The notes under the pieces are model-generated. The model saw nothing but the letters and a program-made list of their open reading frames with translations. It made no database searches and had not been told where the DNA came from. The translations under genes and the position numbers were made by a program. A stretch of DNA of 15,581 bases from an uncultured Chromatiaceae bacterium (GTDB lineage Bacteria > Pseudomonadota > Gammaproteobacteria > Enterobacterales > Alteromonadaceae), in the NCBI GenBank assembly GCA_946482325.1, contig CAMLRA010000087.1, forward strand, positions 1 to 15,581. Reading direction: 5' to 3'. Of this stretch, positions 1 through 6,142 are shown in pieces (position 1 is the first letter of the stretch; every line of letters starts with the position of its first letter).

Positions 1-13
1 TTTTCTTAGTCAT
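1..13 (-). CDS. smpB: SmpB, 5' end only (partial)
   Basis: Read on the reverse strand, the first 13 bases give ATG ACT AAG AAA A, that is Met-Thr-Lys-Lys, which matches the start of E. coli SmpB. SmpB is the tmRNA-binding protein of trans-translation, which rescues stalled ribosomes. The main support is synteny: in E. coli and relatives smpB lies divergent from ratA, exactly as here. Only four codons are inside the window, so the call rests on position plus this short match. Confidence 0.7.
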
Positions 14-43
14 GCTAACTCAGAGAAGACTTGCGGGCCTAAA

Positions 44-60
44 CAACACAGCTTGTGTTG
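44..60. repeat. Perfect 7-bp inverted repeat between smpB and ratA
   Basis: CAACACA, a 3-nt GCT gap, then TGTGTTG form a perfect dyad in the divergent spacer. It lies in the likely 5' leader of smpB and just upstream of the ratA promoter. It could be a small hairpin in the smpB mRNA or a regulator site. Nothing in the sequence decides between these. Confidence 0.4.
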
Positions 61-73
61 CTGCCGTGAAAAC

Positions 74-101
74 TTGTGACAGGGGCAGGATCTGTTACAA
101 T
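74..101 (+). promoter_or_regulatory. Sigma-70 type promoter for ratA-rnfH
   Basis: A -35 TTGTGA (74-79) is followed after 16 nt by a -10 TACAAT (96-101), which carries a TGn extension (TG at 93-94). The expected transcript starts about 20 nt before the ratA ATG. This is prediction by consensus only. Confidence 0.6.
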
Positions 102-127
102 CGCCGACCTGATCCAGGGGAGTGAGT

Positions 128-571
128 ATGCCACAAATTGAGCGCAGCGCGCTGGTTTTTTACAGCTGCCAACAAATGTATCAACTGGTTAATGATGTTC
201 CGTCATATCCGCAATTTTTACCGGGTTGCAGCCATGCAGTGGTGCTAAGTGCCACTGAACAGCTGCAGACGGCGCGACTGGATATCAGTAAAGCCGGTAT
301 CACCCAGAGTTTCACTACCCGTAACAGCTTAGAGCCGTTTCAGCGCATTGGTATGGAACTGGTCGATGGGCCTTTTAAGTTTCTGCGCGGTGGTTGGCGT
401 TTTGTGCCGCTGAACGAACATGCCTGCAAAGTGGTGCTGGAACTGGAGTTCGAGTTCTCCAGTAAGCTCATCGAATTTGCCTTTGGTAAGATTTTCAACG
501 AACTGACCGGTGCTATGGTGCAGGCATTCACCAACAGAGCCAAGCAGGTTTATGGAGTGTCCCATGGCTGA
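128..571 (+). CDS. ratA: RatA, START-like ribosome-associated protein
   Basis: 147 residues, beginning MPQIERSALV, close to E. coli RatA (YfjG) over its whole length. Conserved stretches include MYQLVND, YPQFLPGC, SKAGI, FTTRN, LVDGPFK and the C-terminal MVQAFTNRAK. The fold is the START/polyketide-cyclase type related to mitochondrial Coq10, a ubiquinone-binding protein. In E. coli RatA was reported to bind the 50S subunit and block 70S assembly; the Coq10-like role in respiration is the alternative view. An in-frame GTG at 122 would add two residues, but ATG 128 matches the family start and has an AGGGGAG ribosome site just upstream. The 3' end overlaps rnfH by 8 bp, so the two are probably translationally coupled. 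Confidence 0.95.
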   Translation: MPQIERSALVFYSCQQMYQLVNDVPSYPQFLPGCSHAVVLSATEQLQTARLDISKAGITQSFTTRNSLEPFQRIGMELVDGPFKFLRGGWRFVPLNEHACKVVLELEFEFSSKLIEFAFGKIFNELTGAMVQAFTNRAKQVYGVSHG

Positions 572-938
572 TGTGATTTTGATTGAAGTGGCTTTTGCTC
601 TGCCGCAGCGCCAGTCGTTGCTCAGTGTCAGCGTGCCGGTAGATGCTACTGTGCGTCAGGCGATTGAAAGTTCAGGGATTTTGCGAATGTATCCGGAAAT
701 TGACCTGACGCAGAACAAAGTTGGGATCTGGAGTCGCACTGTGCGGTTGGAAGACAGCTTGACTGCCGGCGACCGGATTGAGATTTACCGACCTTTGATT
801 GCTGACCCGAAAGATATGCGTAAACGTCGCGCCGATAAAGCAAAAGAAGAAGGGCGGGCGGATAAGGTAACAGGAGGCCGGCCACAGCAGCATCAAAGCC
901 GCGAGCATGATGATGGCGAGACAGAGGCTTCGCACTGA
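564..938 (+). CDS. rnfH: RnfH family ubiquitin-like protein with long charged tail
   Basis: 124 residues from ATG 564, which has GGAG 6 nt upstream inside the end of ratA. The first ~90 residues match the RnfH/YfjF family (beta-grasp, ubiquitin-like): IEVAFALP, TVRQAIESSGI, DLTQNKVGIWSR, GDRIEIYRPLIADPK. The family was named for association with rnf genes in Rhodobacter, but in enterobacteria it sits next to ratA, as here, and its biochemical role is not established. The family normally ends soon after the RPLIADPK motif (96 residues in E. coli). This copy continues for about 35 residues of Arg/Lys, then Gln/His/Asp/Glu-rich sequence that is probably disordered. No Rnf complex genes are in the window. 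Confidence 0.93.
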   Translation: MADVILIEVAFALPQRQSLLSVSVPVDATVRQAIESSGILRMYPEIDLTQNKVGIWSRTVRLEDSLTAGDRIEIYRPLIADPKDMRKRRADKAKEEGRADKVTGGRPQQHQSREHDDGETEASH

Positions 939-965
939 CTGGGCTGGTCAATTAGTCAGACCCAT

Positions 966-1003
966 CAAAAAACAAACCCGCTGTAAAGCGGGTTTGTTGT
1001 TTT
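966..1003. terminator. Bidirectional terminator between rnfH and bamE
   Basis: An 11-bp perfect stem (971-981 with 988-998) closes a 6-nt TGTAAA loop. It is flanked by A6 on the left and a T-rich run on the right, so it can act as an intrinsic terminator for both convergent transcripts. It starts 27 bases after the rnfH stop and ends about 25 bases before the bamE stop. Confidence 0.9.
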
Positions 1004-1026
1004 AACTGCACCGGTTGCCGGCAGTG

Positions 1027-1404
1027 TTATTGGTCAAGCGGTACATTAAATTCTTTTGGCACTTCAAAATCGCCGCTCATTTTCGCCAGCTTGCCGTTCT
1101 GGAAATTCAGCACCAGTTGTTTTTTGAAATTGTCACCGCGGCCGCCCTGCAGTGCGTAGAAATAATGCCAGGTATTGTCTTCGAAGCTATTCTCAGCCAC
1201 CGGGTTGCCAAGTACGTACTGCACTTGTTCTTTGCTCATCTGAATGCGCAGCTTGTCGATATCTTTTTGCTCCAGAAAGTTACCTTGTGGTACATCGATC
1301 CGGTAAATCCAGCTGCTGCAAGCTGTCACGGACAGCATCAGGCCAGAGGCGAACAGCCAGGCTCCGGCTTTTTTTAACGTCAACTCGCGCATAATTCTCT
1401 TCAT
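1027..1404 (-). CDS. bamE: BamE, outer-membrane assembly lipoprotein
   Basis: 125-residue lipoprotein of the SmpA/OmlA family, a subunit of the BAM complex that folds beta-barrel proteins into the outer membrane. The N-terminus has basic residues, a hydrophobic stretch and the lipobox Val-Thr-Ala-Cys, with Cys29 as the lipidated residue. The mature part shows family landmarks: IDVPQGN, KLRIQMSKEQVQYVLGNP and NTWHYFY. Two starts are possible: ATG 1404, or ATG 1392 (Met5), which has an AAGAGA stretch just upstream and gives a signal peptide closer to E. coli length. The gene is convergent with rnfH and downstream of recN, the same order as in E. coli. Confidence 0.93.
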   Translation of the reverse strand: MKRIMRELTLKKAGAWLFASGLMLSVTACSSWIYRIDVPQGNFLEQKDIDKLRIQMSKEQVQYVLGNPVAENSFEDNTWHYFYALQGGRGDNFKKQLVLNFQNGKLAKMSGDFEVPKEFNVPLDQ

Positions 1405-1433
1405 TATCAGCTTTAGTTAGCAAAGTGACCGGC

Positions 1434-1462
1434 ATCATACCGCAAGCGCCGGCCAAGATTAA
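1434..1462 (-). promoter_or_regulatory. Candidate bamE promoter
   Basis: On the reverse strand a TATGAT -10 (1434-1439) lies 17 nt from a weak TTAATC -35 (1457-1462), about 30 nt before the bamE start. The -35 match is poor, so this is a candidate only. Confidence 0.35.
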
Positions 1463-1483
1463 AGTGCTGCGCTGCAGAACTTG

Positions 1484-1520
1484 TCAGAAGCTGCAGGCTT
1501 TTGCTGCAGCGCTGTTCTGA
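1484..1520 (-). other. Hairpin immediately after recN, in a cluster of inverted repeats
   Basis: One base past the recN stop, two arms pair: TCAGAA (1484-1489) with TTCTGA (1515-1520), and GCTGCAG (1490-1496) with CTGCAGC (1504-1510), with a 4-nt bulge. A competing pairing exists: GCGCTGCAG (1469-1477) is the exact complement of CTGCAGCGC (1504-1512). There is no strong T tract on the reverse strand, so this is not a classical terminator. It may protect the 3' end of recN mRNA or be a weak terminator before bamE. Confidence 0.5.
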
Positions 1521-1521
1521 C

Positions 1522-3189
1522 TTATGGCGTGCATAAAAGTTCGCGGGCATTGGCAATTGCATGCGCGCTGACGTTTTCACCGGCCAGCAGTCTGGCAATC
1601 TCTTGTACCCGTTCATCATCGCTCAGCGCCCGCATACGAGTTTCGGTATGGATACCATCGGTGTACTTCTCAACAAAGAGCTGCTGGTGGCCCTGGCTCG
1701 CCACTTGCGGTAAATGCGTGACACAAATGAGCTGGGTGCTGCTGCCAAGCTGACGCAGCATCCGGCCAACACCGGCCGCAACAGGCCCGCTGATTCCGAC
1801 GTCCACTTCATCGAAAATCAAGGTTGGTGTGGTGACTTTGTCCGCCAATATGACTTGTACTGCCAGGCTGATGCGGGATAACTCGCCCCCAGATGCCACT
1901 TTATGTAGAGGCTGCAAGGGTTGACCCGGATTGGTGCTGACCAGAAATTCAATTTGGTCCCAGCCATTGCCGTTGGCCCGCTCCGGCGCCTGTGGCTGCA
2001 CGTCAATGTGGAAACGGGCGTTGTGCATACTTAAGTCAGCCATACTTTCAGCGATGCGGGCGGACAGCTCCAGCGCGGCTTGTTGCCGGCTTTGGCTTAA
2101 CTGTTCCGCGCAGCTGCTGAATTCTCGCAGCGCCTGCTGGATATGCAGTTCCAGCTCAACCAGTCGCTCGTCGTCACCAGCCAGTTCCTGTAACTGCTGG
2201 CTGAGCAGCTGATGATGGAGTGGCAAAGTATCCGGTGCGATTTGGTGTTTACGGCTCAGGTTCAGCCATTGGCTCAGTCGCTGATCTATTTCCAATAAAC
2301 GTTCCGGGTCTACTTCCACCCGTTCGGCATAGCGGCGCAGTTCGCGGCTGGCTTCTTCAATCTGCACTAAGGCTTCCTGCAGCATTTGTTCTATCGGACT
2401 GAGTTGACTGTCGATAGCAGCGCTGTCACTGATTTCAAAACATGCCTGACGCAGCATGGCGTAGCTGTTTGATTCGTCATTGTCGTACAGCAGCTGCAAT
2501 GCCAGCTGACTGCTCTGAATCAGGCCAGAACTATGGCTAAGACGTTGATGCTCGGCTTCTAACGCGGCAAATTCGTCGGGTTGAGGCGCAAATTGATCAA
2601 GCTCAGCCACCTGATACTCCAGCAGTTGGCGCTGTGCTTCCCGTTGCTGTTGGTTTTGCTGTAATGCCTGATATTCGGCTTTTAACTGCTGGGCTTGTTT
2701 CCACTGTTGTTTGCAGGCTGCCAGCAATTCAGGATGTGCGGCAAAGGCGTCCAGCAACTGGCGCTGATAATCATTTTTCAGTAGTTGTTGATGAGCATGT
2801 TGACCATGAATGCTGAGCAGATGTTGCCCCAGCGCTTTGAGTTGCTGCGCCGGCACCTGTACGCCATTGATATAACCCCGCGAGCGGCCTTCCTGACCAA
2901 TGACCCGCCGGACTATACATTCTTGCCCCATCGCAAGGTCTTGTTCCTGCAGCCATTGTTGCGCGGAAGGTAAGGTGCTGATATCAAAGGTGGCGACTAA
3001 ATCGGCTTTGTCTGCGCCAGGCCGGACCGCCATGCCGTCAGCCCGCTCACCGAGGCACAGTGCTAAAGCATCCAGTGAAATTGATTTACCGGCGCCGGTT
3101 TCGCCGGTGATGGTCGTCATCCCGGCTTGCCATTCGATTTCCAGCGCACGCACTATCGCGAAGTTACTGATGTGAAGATGGGTCAGCAT
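1522..3189 (-). CDS. recN: RecN, SMC-like DNA repair ATPase
   Basis: 555 residues (E. coli 553), similar throughout to RecN, an SMC-family cytoplasmic ATPase that acts early in recombinational repair of double-strand breaks. Walker A GETGAGKS is at residues 29-36, a long Gln/Leu-rich coiled-coil middle covers roughly 155-370, the ABC signature ASGGELSR is at 432-439 and Walker B LIFDEVD has Asp460-Glu461. ATG 3189 gives MLTHLHISNFAIVR, the family start, with GGA at good spacing. A GTG at 3204 would add five residues and is less likely. It lies downstream of nadK with a 103-bp gap that contains its own promoter and a LexA site, so it should be SOS-inducible. Confidence 0.97.
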   Translation of the reverse strand: MLTHLHISNFAIVRALEIEWQAGMTTITGETGAGKSISLDALALCLGERADGMAVRPGADKADLVATFDISTLPSAQQWLQEQDLAMGQECIVRRVIGQEGRSRGYINGVQVPAQQLKALGQHLLSIHGQHAHQQLLKNDYQRQLLDAFAAHPELLAACKQQWKQAQQLKAEYQALQQNQQQREAQRQLLEYQVAELDQFAPQPDEFAALEAEHQRLSHSSGLIQSSQLALQLLYDNDESNSYAMLRQACFEISDSAAIDSQLSPIEQMLQEALVQIEEASRELRRYAERVEVDPERLLEIDQRLSQWLNLSRKHQIAPDTLPLHHQLLSQQLQELAGDDERLVELELHIQQALREFSSCAEQLSQSRQQAALELSARIAESMADLSMHNARFHIDVQPQAPERANGNGWDQIEFLVSTNPGQPLQPLHKVASGGELSRISLAVQVILADKVTTPTLIFDEVDVGISGPVAAGVGRMLRQLGSSTQLICVTHLPQVASQGHQQLFVEKYTDGIHTETRMRALSDDERVQEIARLLAGENVSAHAIANARELLCTP

Positions 3190-3215
3190 GTCAGTTCCAG
3201 TCACAGTGAAGAATG

Positions 3216-3233
3216 ACTGTTAATTTATACAGT
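3216..3233 (-). promoter_or_regulatory. LexA (SOS) box over the recN promoter
   Basis: ACTGTTAATTTATACAGT fits the gammaproteobacterial LexA consensus CTG-N10-CAG exactly (CTG 3217-3219, CAG 3230-3232), with an AT-rich core and near-perfect dyad symmetry. It lies 27 bp before the recN ATG and covers the predicted -10 element, the expected place for a repressor site. Confidence 0.88.
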
Positions 3234-3250
3234 GTTTCTTGGACTGACAA
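3222..3250 (-). promoter_or_regulatory. recN promoter
   Basis: On the reverse strand TTGTCA (3245-3250) is a 5/6 match to the -35 consensus. It is followed by TAAATT at 17 nt (3222-3227) or TATAAA at 15 nt (3224-3229). The -10 lies inside the LexA box, so LexA would block RNA polymerase directly. Confidence 0.65.
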
Positions 3251-3292
3251 GCTGTGCGGCGAAATAATTTACAACATATTGATTTTAAAACA

Positions 3293-4174
3293 TTAATAGA
3301 GCTTGGAGCCCCAGCCTAGTTTATTACGCAACACGTGGAAATAGCTGTAGCCGGGAGGGTGCACCAGGATCAGTGGTTTTGGATGTTTGCGGATGACGAT
3401 TTCGTCACCCGGCATCACCGCTAAGATCACGTGGCTGTCGCAGCTGATTTGCAGATGAGCGTCGTTACTCGGCGCCACTTTTAACCTAATCTCACTGGTA
3501 CCGGCGACGACCAGTGGCCGGCTGCTGAGCGTGTGCGGAAACATCGGCACCAGGCTCATCGCGTCCAGTTCCGGCGTTAAAATCGGCCCGCCACCGGACA
3601 ATGAATAAGCCGTAGAACCGGTCGGCGTACTGACAATCAGGCCGTCACTACGTTGACTGAACACAAACTCATTGTTGATATAAGCTTCAAATTCAATCAT
3701 ATGCGCGACTTTGTCGGCGTGCAGTACCGCTTCGTTGACCGCGCTGTTGCTGCTTTTAATGTGGTCGTTACGGTGTACTTCGATTTCCAGCAGGTTACGT
3801 TTTTCCGTGACAAACTGGCCGGCCAGTACGTCGGCCAAAGGCACCTGAAAACTCTCTGGCGATAGGTCAGTTAAAAACCCGAGATTACCGCGGTTGACAC
3901 CAAGCACCGCCACGCCAAAGCGCGCCAGCACCCGCGCAGCACCCAGCATATTACCGTCGCCACCGACCACAATAGCCAGATCACATTGTTTGCCCAAATC
4001 CACCAAGTCAGCTGCTTCTGCGTCCGGCAGCCCTAAGGTTGCAGCAACCCGTTCTTCAACCAGGACCCGTACATCATATTTACTGAGAAAATGGTACAGG
4101 CTAACCAGCGTGTGATTTGCGCCCTGATGATTAGGTTTGCCGATAAGGCCTATGGTGCGAAAACTGGGGGTCAT
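3293..4174 (-). CDS. nadK: NAD kinase
   Basis: 293 residues (E. coli 292). The enzyme phosphorylates NAD to NADP using ATP in the cytoplasm and is the main source of cellular NADP. The family motif GGDGN is at residues 71-75 (Asp73), the NE motif at 147-148, and the glycine-rich [15 protein letters not shown] at 183-197. The C-terminal KLGWGSKLY also matches E. coli. The reading frame stays open far upstream, to 4606 on the reverse strand, but that extension lies opposite hrcA and has no family similarity. ATG 4174 gives [12 protein letters not shown], aligned with E. coli MNNHFKCIGIVG. The gene is divergent from hrcA across a 166-bp spacer. Confidence 0.97.
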   Translation of the reverse strand: MTPSFRTIGLIGKPNHQGANHTLVSLYHFLSKYDVRVLVEERVAATLGLPDAEAADLVDLGKQCDLAIVVGGDGNMLGAARVLARFGVAVLGVNRGNLGFLTDLSPESFQVPLADVLAGQFVTEKRNLLEIEVHRNDHIKSSNSAVNEAVLHADKVAHMIEFEAYINNEFVFSQRSDGLIVSTPTGSTAYSLSGGGPILTPELDAMSLVPMFPHTLSSRPLVVAGTSEIRLKVAPSNDAHLQISCDSHVILAVMPGDEIVIRKHPKPLILVHPPGYSYFHVLRNKLGWGSKLY

Positions 4175-4276
4175 GCAGCGCGTTCCGCTTAGAGTGTTTG
4201 CGCCGAGTATACAAAGCATGTTCTTCAGCTGCCAGCCTTTCCTTAGCCCGATTGCCACGGTATTACTCTCCGGGTC

Positions 4277-4305
4277 ATTGATTTTTCGGCTGATATCCCC
4301 ACTAT
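4277..4305 (+). promoter_or_regulatory. Candidate sigma-32 (heat-shock) promoter for hrcA
   Basis: ATTGAT (4277-4282), 14 nt, then CCCCACTAT (4297-4305), compared with the sigma-32 consensus CTTGAA and CCCCATnT. The core TTGA and CCCCA are kept and the spacing equals that of the better promoter before grpE. The predicted start is about 30 nt before the hrcA ATG. A weak sigma-70 reading (TTGATT with TATAGA at 19 nt) is possible on the same bases. Confidence 0.45.
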
Positions 4306-4340
4306 AGACAGGTCTTTTAATTGCATGAGCAAATACCCTG

Positions 4341-5348
4341 ATGCTAAGCCGGCCCGAGCTGATTCTGAAACTCATTGTTGAGCAGTACCTGAGTGATGGT
4401 GCCCCGGTCTCTTCTAAGTTTATTTCTGAACAGGGCGGGCTGCAGGTCAGCTCAGCGACTGTACGCAATACCATGGTGCAGTTGGAGCAGATGGGGCTGA
4501 TCCGCTCGCCACACACCTCGGCTGGCCGTATTCCGACCACACAGGGGATCCGGCTGTTTATCGACAAAATGCTGCAGCTCGAACCGGTGCCACAGCGCTG
4601 GCTCAATGAAATTCAGCAGACTTTATTGCCGCAATTGCCACCGTCGGTGCTGATCCAACGGGCGGGCCAGTTGCTGGCCAACTTAACCGGTCTGGTCAGT
4701 CTGTTAAGTCCGCCGAAAGCCGGGGGGCGGGTGATTCGGCAAGCCGAACTGGTACGCCTCGCGATGGATAAGTTGTTGCTGGTAGTGATTGATGCCGAAG
4801 GCGACATTTTGCACCGTGTACTGGCACAACAGACTGATATCACGCAACAAACCTTAAGCCGTAGCCTTTGTGTGTTAAACGCTGCGTTATGCGGCCAGTG
4901 CTGGCCGGATGCCATAGGCCGGCTGGCGATCATGGCTCGCGCCGAAGGTGGCGATGTCGAGCCGCTGTTGCTCGATGTCATGTCGCAGCTCAGTCTTGAT
5001 GAAATGCAGCAAAACCAGCCGCTGGTGTATGGTCAACATCATTTATTGCAGGAAGCCGAATATCAGTCGGATGCAGCGCTGCAGCAGGTGGTGCAGCTGC
5101 TGGAACAGCCGGCTTGTTTGCTGCAGATGTTGTCGCCGGTGCTGCAGGACCAGTGCACCAAACTGATTTTGGGCCGTGAGTCTGGCCTCAGTGAATTACA
5201 TAACGTCAGTATCATCGCATTACGTTATCAGGCGCAACCGCACCGGGTGCTGGCGCTCCTCGGACCGAGCCGGATGCATTATGCCCATCTCATCCCATTG
5301 GTCGAAGCGGTTGGCTTACAGCTATCAAAGCACTTGAATCAGCCGTGA
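4341..5348 (+). CDS. hrcA: HrcA, heat-inducible transcription repressor
   Basis: 335 residues, within the usual HrcA length. Residues ~1-75 form the winged-helix DNA-binding domain: [28 protein letters not shown] (37-45) and HTSAGRIPT (58-66), the most recognisable HrcA signatures. The rest is the GAF-like/dimerisation part, ending with [22 protein letters not shown], typical of the HrcA C-terminus. HrcA represses chaperone operons by binding CIRCE elements and depends on GroEL for activity. No CIRCE dyad is visible around this gene. ATG 4341 is the only workable start, since a stop lies at 4326 in frame; its ribosome site is weak. It lies 42 bp upstream of grpE. E. coli has no hrcA, but hrcA-grpE pairs are common in other bacteria. 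Confidence 0.93.
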   Translation: MLSRPELILKLIVEQYLSDGAPVSSKFISEQGGLQVSSATVRNTMVQLEQMGLIRSPHTSAGRIPTTQGIRLFIDKMLQLEPVPQRWLNEIQQTLLPQLPPSVLIQRAGQLLANLTGLVSLLSPPKAGGRVIRQAELVRLAMDKLLLVVIDAEGDILHRVLAQQTDITQQTLSRSLCVLNAALCGQCWPDAIGRLAIMARAEGGDVEPLLLDVMSQLSLDEMQQNQPLVYGQHHLLQEAEYQSDAALQQVVQLLEQPACLLQMLSPVLQDQCTKLILGRESGLSELHNVSIIALRYQAQPHRVLALLGPSRMHYAHLIPLVEAVGLQLSKHLNQP

Positions 5349-5361
5349 CAATCCCCATAAT
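5333..5361 (+). promoter_or_regulatory. Sigma-32 (heat-shock) promoter for grpE
   Basis: CTTGAA (5333-5338), 14 nt, then CCCCATAAT (5353-5361). Both hexamer cores match the sigma-32 consensus (CTTGAA and CCCCATnT) exactly. The -35 element overlaps the last codons of hrcA and the predicted start is about 25 nt before the grpE ATG. grpE would therefore be heat-inducible through RpoH independently of read-through from hrcA. Confidence 0.8.
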
Positions 5362-5390
5362 AGCCGCATTCATTTCGGAGTAAGTAAGCA

Positions 5391-5951
5391 ATGAACGAGC
5401 AAGACAAGGTACAAAGCGCAGAACAGGAACAGCAGGTTGAGCAAGAGCAAGTGCAACTGTCTGATGAACAACAGATTATTGCCAAACTTGAAGCAGAGCT
5501 GGAAAAAGCCCGTGCGACAGCCGCCGAGCAGACTGATTTAGCGCTGCGGGTGCGGGCAGAAGCCGAGAATATGAAACGTCGTGCTGCGCAGGACGTGGAA
5601 AAAGCGCATAAATTTGCACTGGAAAAATTTGCCGGTGATTTATTACCGGCGCTGGACAATCTGGAACGTTCGTTAGGTTTCATCGACCCGGCCAACGAAG
5701 CGGTCAAAGCGTTAGCAGAAGGCGTCGAGCTGACGTTAAAAGGCTTGCTGGACACCGTTGCTAAATATGGTGTGCAGCAGATTGACCCACAGGGTCAGCC
5801 GTTTAACCCTGATTATCATCAAGCGATGTCAATTCAACCGAATGCTGAGCTGGCTGCGAATACCGTTATTTTTGTCATGCAAAAAGGTTATGAACTGAAC
5901 GGCCGTCTGTTACGTCCGGCGATGGTCGGTGTGTCGAAAAAGCCAGATTAA
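5391..5951 (+). CDS. grpE: GrpE, nucleotide exchange factor of DnaK
   Basis: 186 residues (E. coli 197). GrpE dimers release ADP from DnaK in the Hsp70 cycle and act as a thermosensor. The first ~40 residues are Gln/Glu-rich and disordered, then comes the long paired helix (~45-85) with [21 protein letters not shown] reduced here to its key run [10 protein letters not shown], then the four-helix part with [12 protein letters not shown]. The C-terminal beta-wing contains [32 protein letters not shown] and ends VGVSKKPD, as in the family. ATG 5391 has GGAG 10 nt upstream. The gene is followed by a strong terminator; dnaK and dnaJ are not in the window. Confidence 0.98.
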   Translation: MNEQDKVQSAEQEQQVEQEQVQLSDEQQIIAKLEAELEKARATAAEQTDLALRVRAEAENMKRRAAQDVEKAHKFALEKFAGDLLPALDNLERSLGFIDPANEAVKALAEGVELTLKGLLDTVAKYGVQQIDPQGQPFNPDYHQAMSIQPNAELAANTVIFVMQKGYELNGRLLRPAMVGVSKKPD

Positions 5952-5967
5952 TTTGCGCTGTTTCGGG

Positions 5968-5995
5968 AAAAAACCAGCTGCGGCTGGTTTTTTTT
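5968..5995 (+). terminator. Intrinsic terminator of hrcA-grpE
   Basis: AACCAGC (5972-5978), a TGCG tetraloop and GCTGGTT (5983-5989) form a GC-rich stem that extends by A/T pairs from the upstream A run. A run of eight T residues (5988-5995) follows. It starts 16 bases after the grpE stop. Confidence 0.93.
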
Positions 5996-6006
5996 CGTCT
6001 GCGATT

Positions 6007-6021
6007 TGGCACAGCATTCGC
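6007..6021 (+). promoter_or_regulatory. Candidate sigma-54 promoter upstream of the aldehyde dehydrogenase
   Basis: TGGCAC (6007-6012), AGCAT, then TCGC (6018-6021). The invariant GG and GC are 10 bases apart, and there is one mismatch to TGGCAC-N5-TTGC. The predicted start lies about 110 nt before the ATG. No activator site or sigma-54 regulator gene is visible, so it could be chance. Confidence 0.3.
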
Positions 6022-6142
6022 CCGTCGCCGCAGGATTTACAGGCTGCTATTCGACTGCCCATGTCGGTTTTTTCGGCGCTTTTCCTATATTTGCCAGCCG
6101 GTTAGAGTTATGATTCGCGCTGTCGTATAACAGGAGTTTCTG

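Noticed and set aside
1015..1377. 120-codon forward open frame opposite bamE
   Set aside because: It is antisense to a clear lipoprotein gene, with no recognisable motifs and no ribosome site.
4183..4202. TTAGAGTGTTTG, partly resembling half of a CIRCE element
   Set aside because: The matching inverted half at 9-bp spacing is missing, and the match to GAGTGCTAA is poor.
4206..4211. TATACT on the reverse strand as a nadK -10
   Set aside because: The hexamer is good, but the sequence 17 nt upstream (TGGCAG) is a weak -35, so I did not list it as a promoter.
4325..4381. 18-codon open frame starting ATG 4325 and overlapping the hrcA start
   Set aside because: It is very short, has no good ribosome site, and could occur by chance; a leader-peptide role cannot be supported.
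4175..4606. N-terminal extension of the nadK reading frame by about 144 residues
   Set aside because: It lies opposite the hrcA promoter and first codons, has no NAD kinase similarity, and ATG 4174 fits the family start.
6109..6114. TATGAT as a sigma-70 -10 for the dehydrogenase
   Set aside because: No acceptable -35 lies at 15-19 nt.
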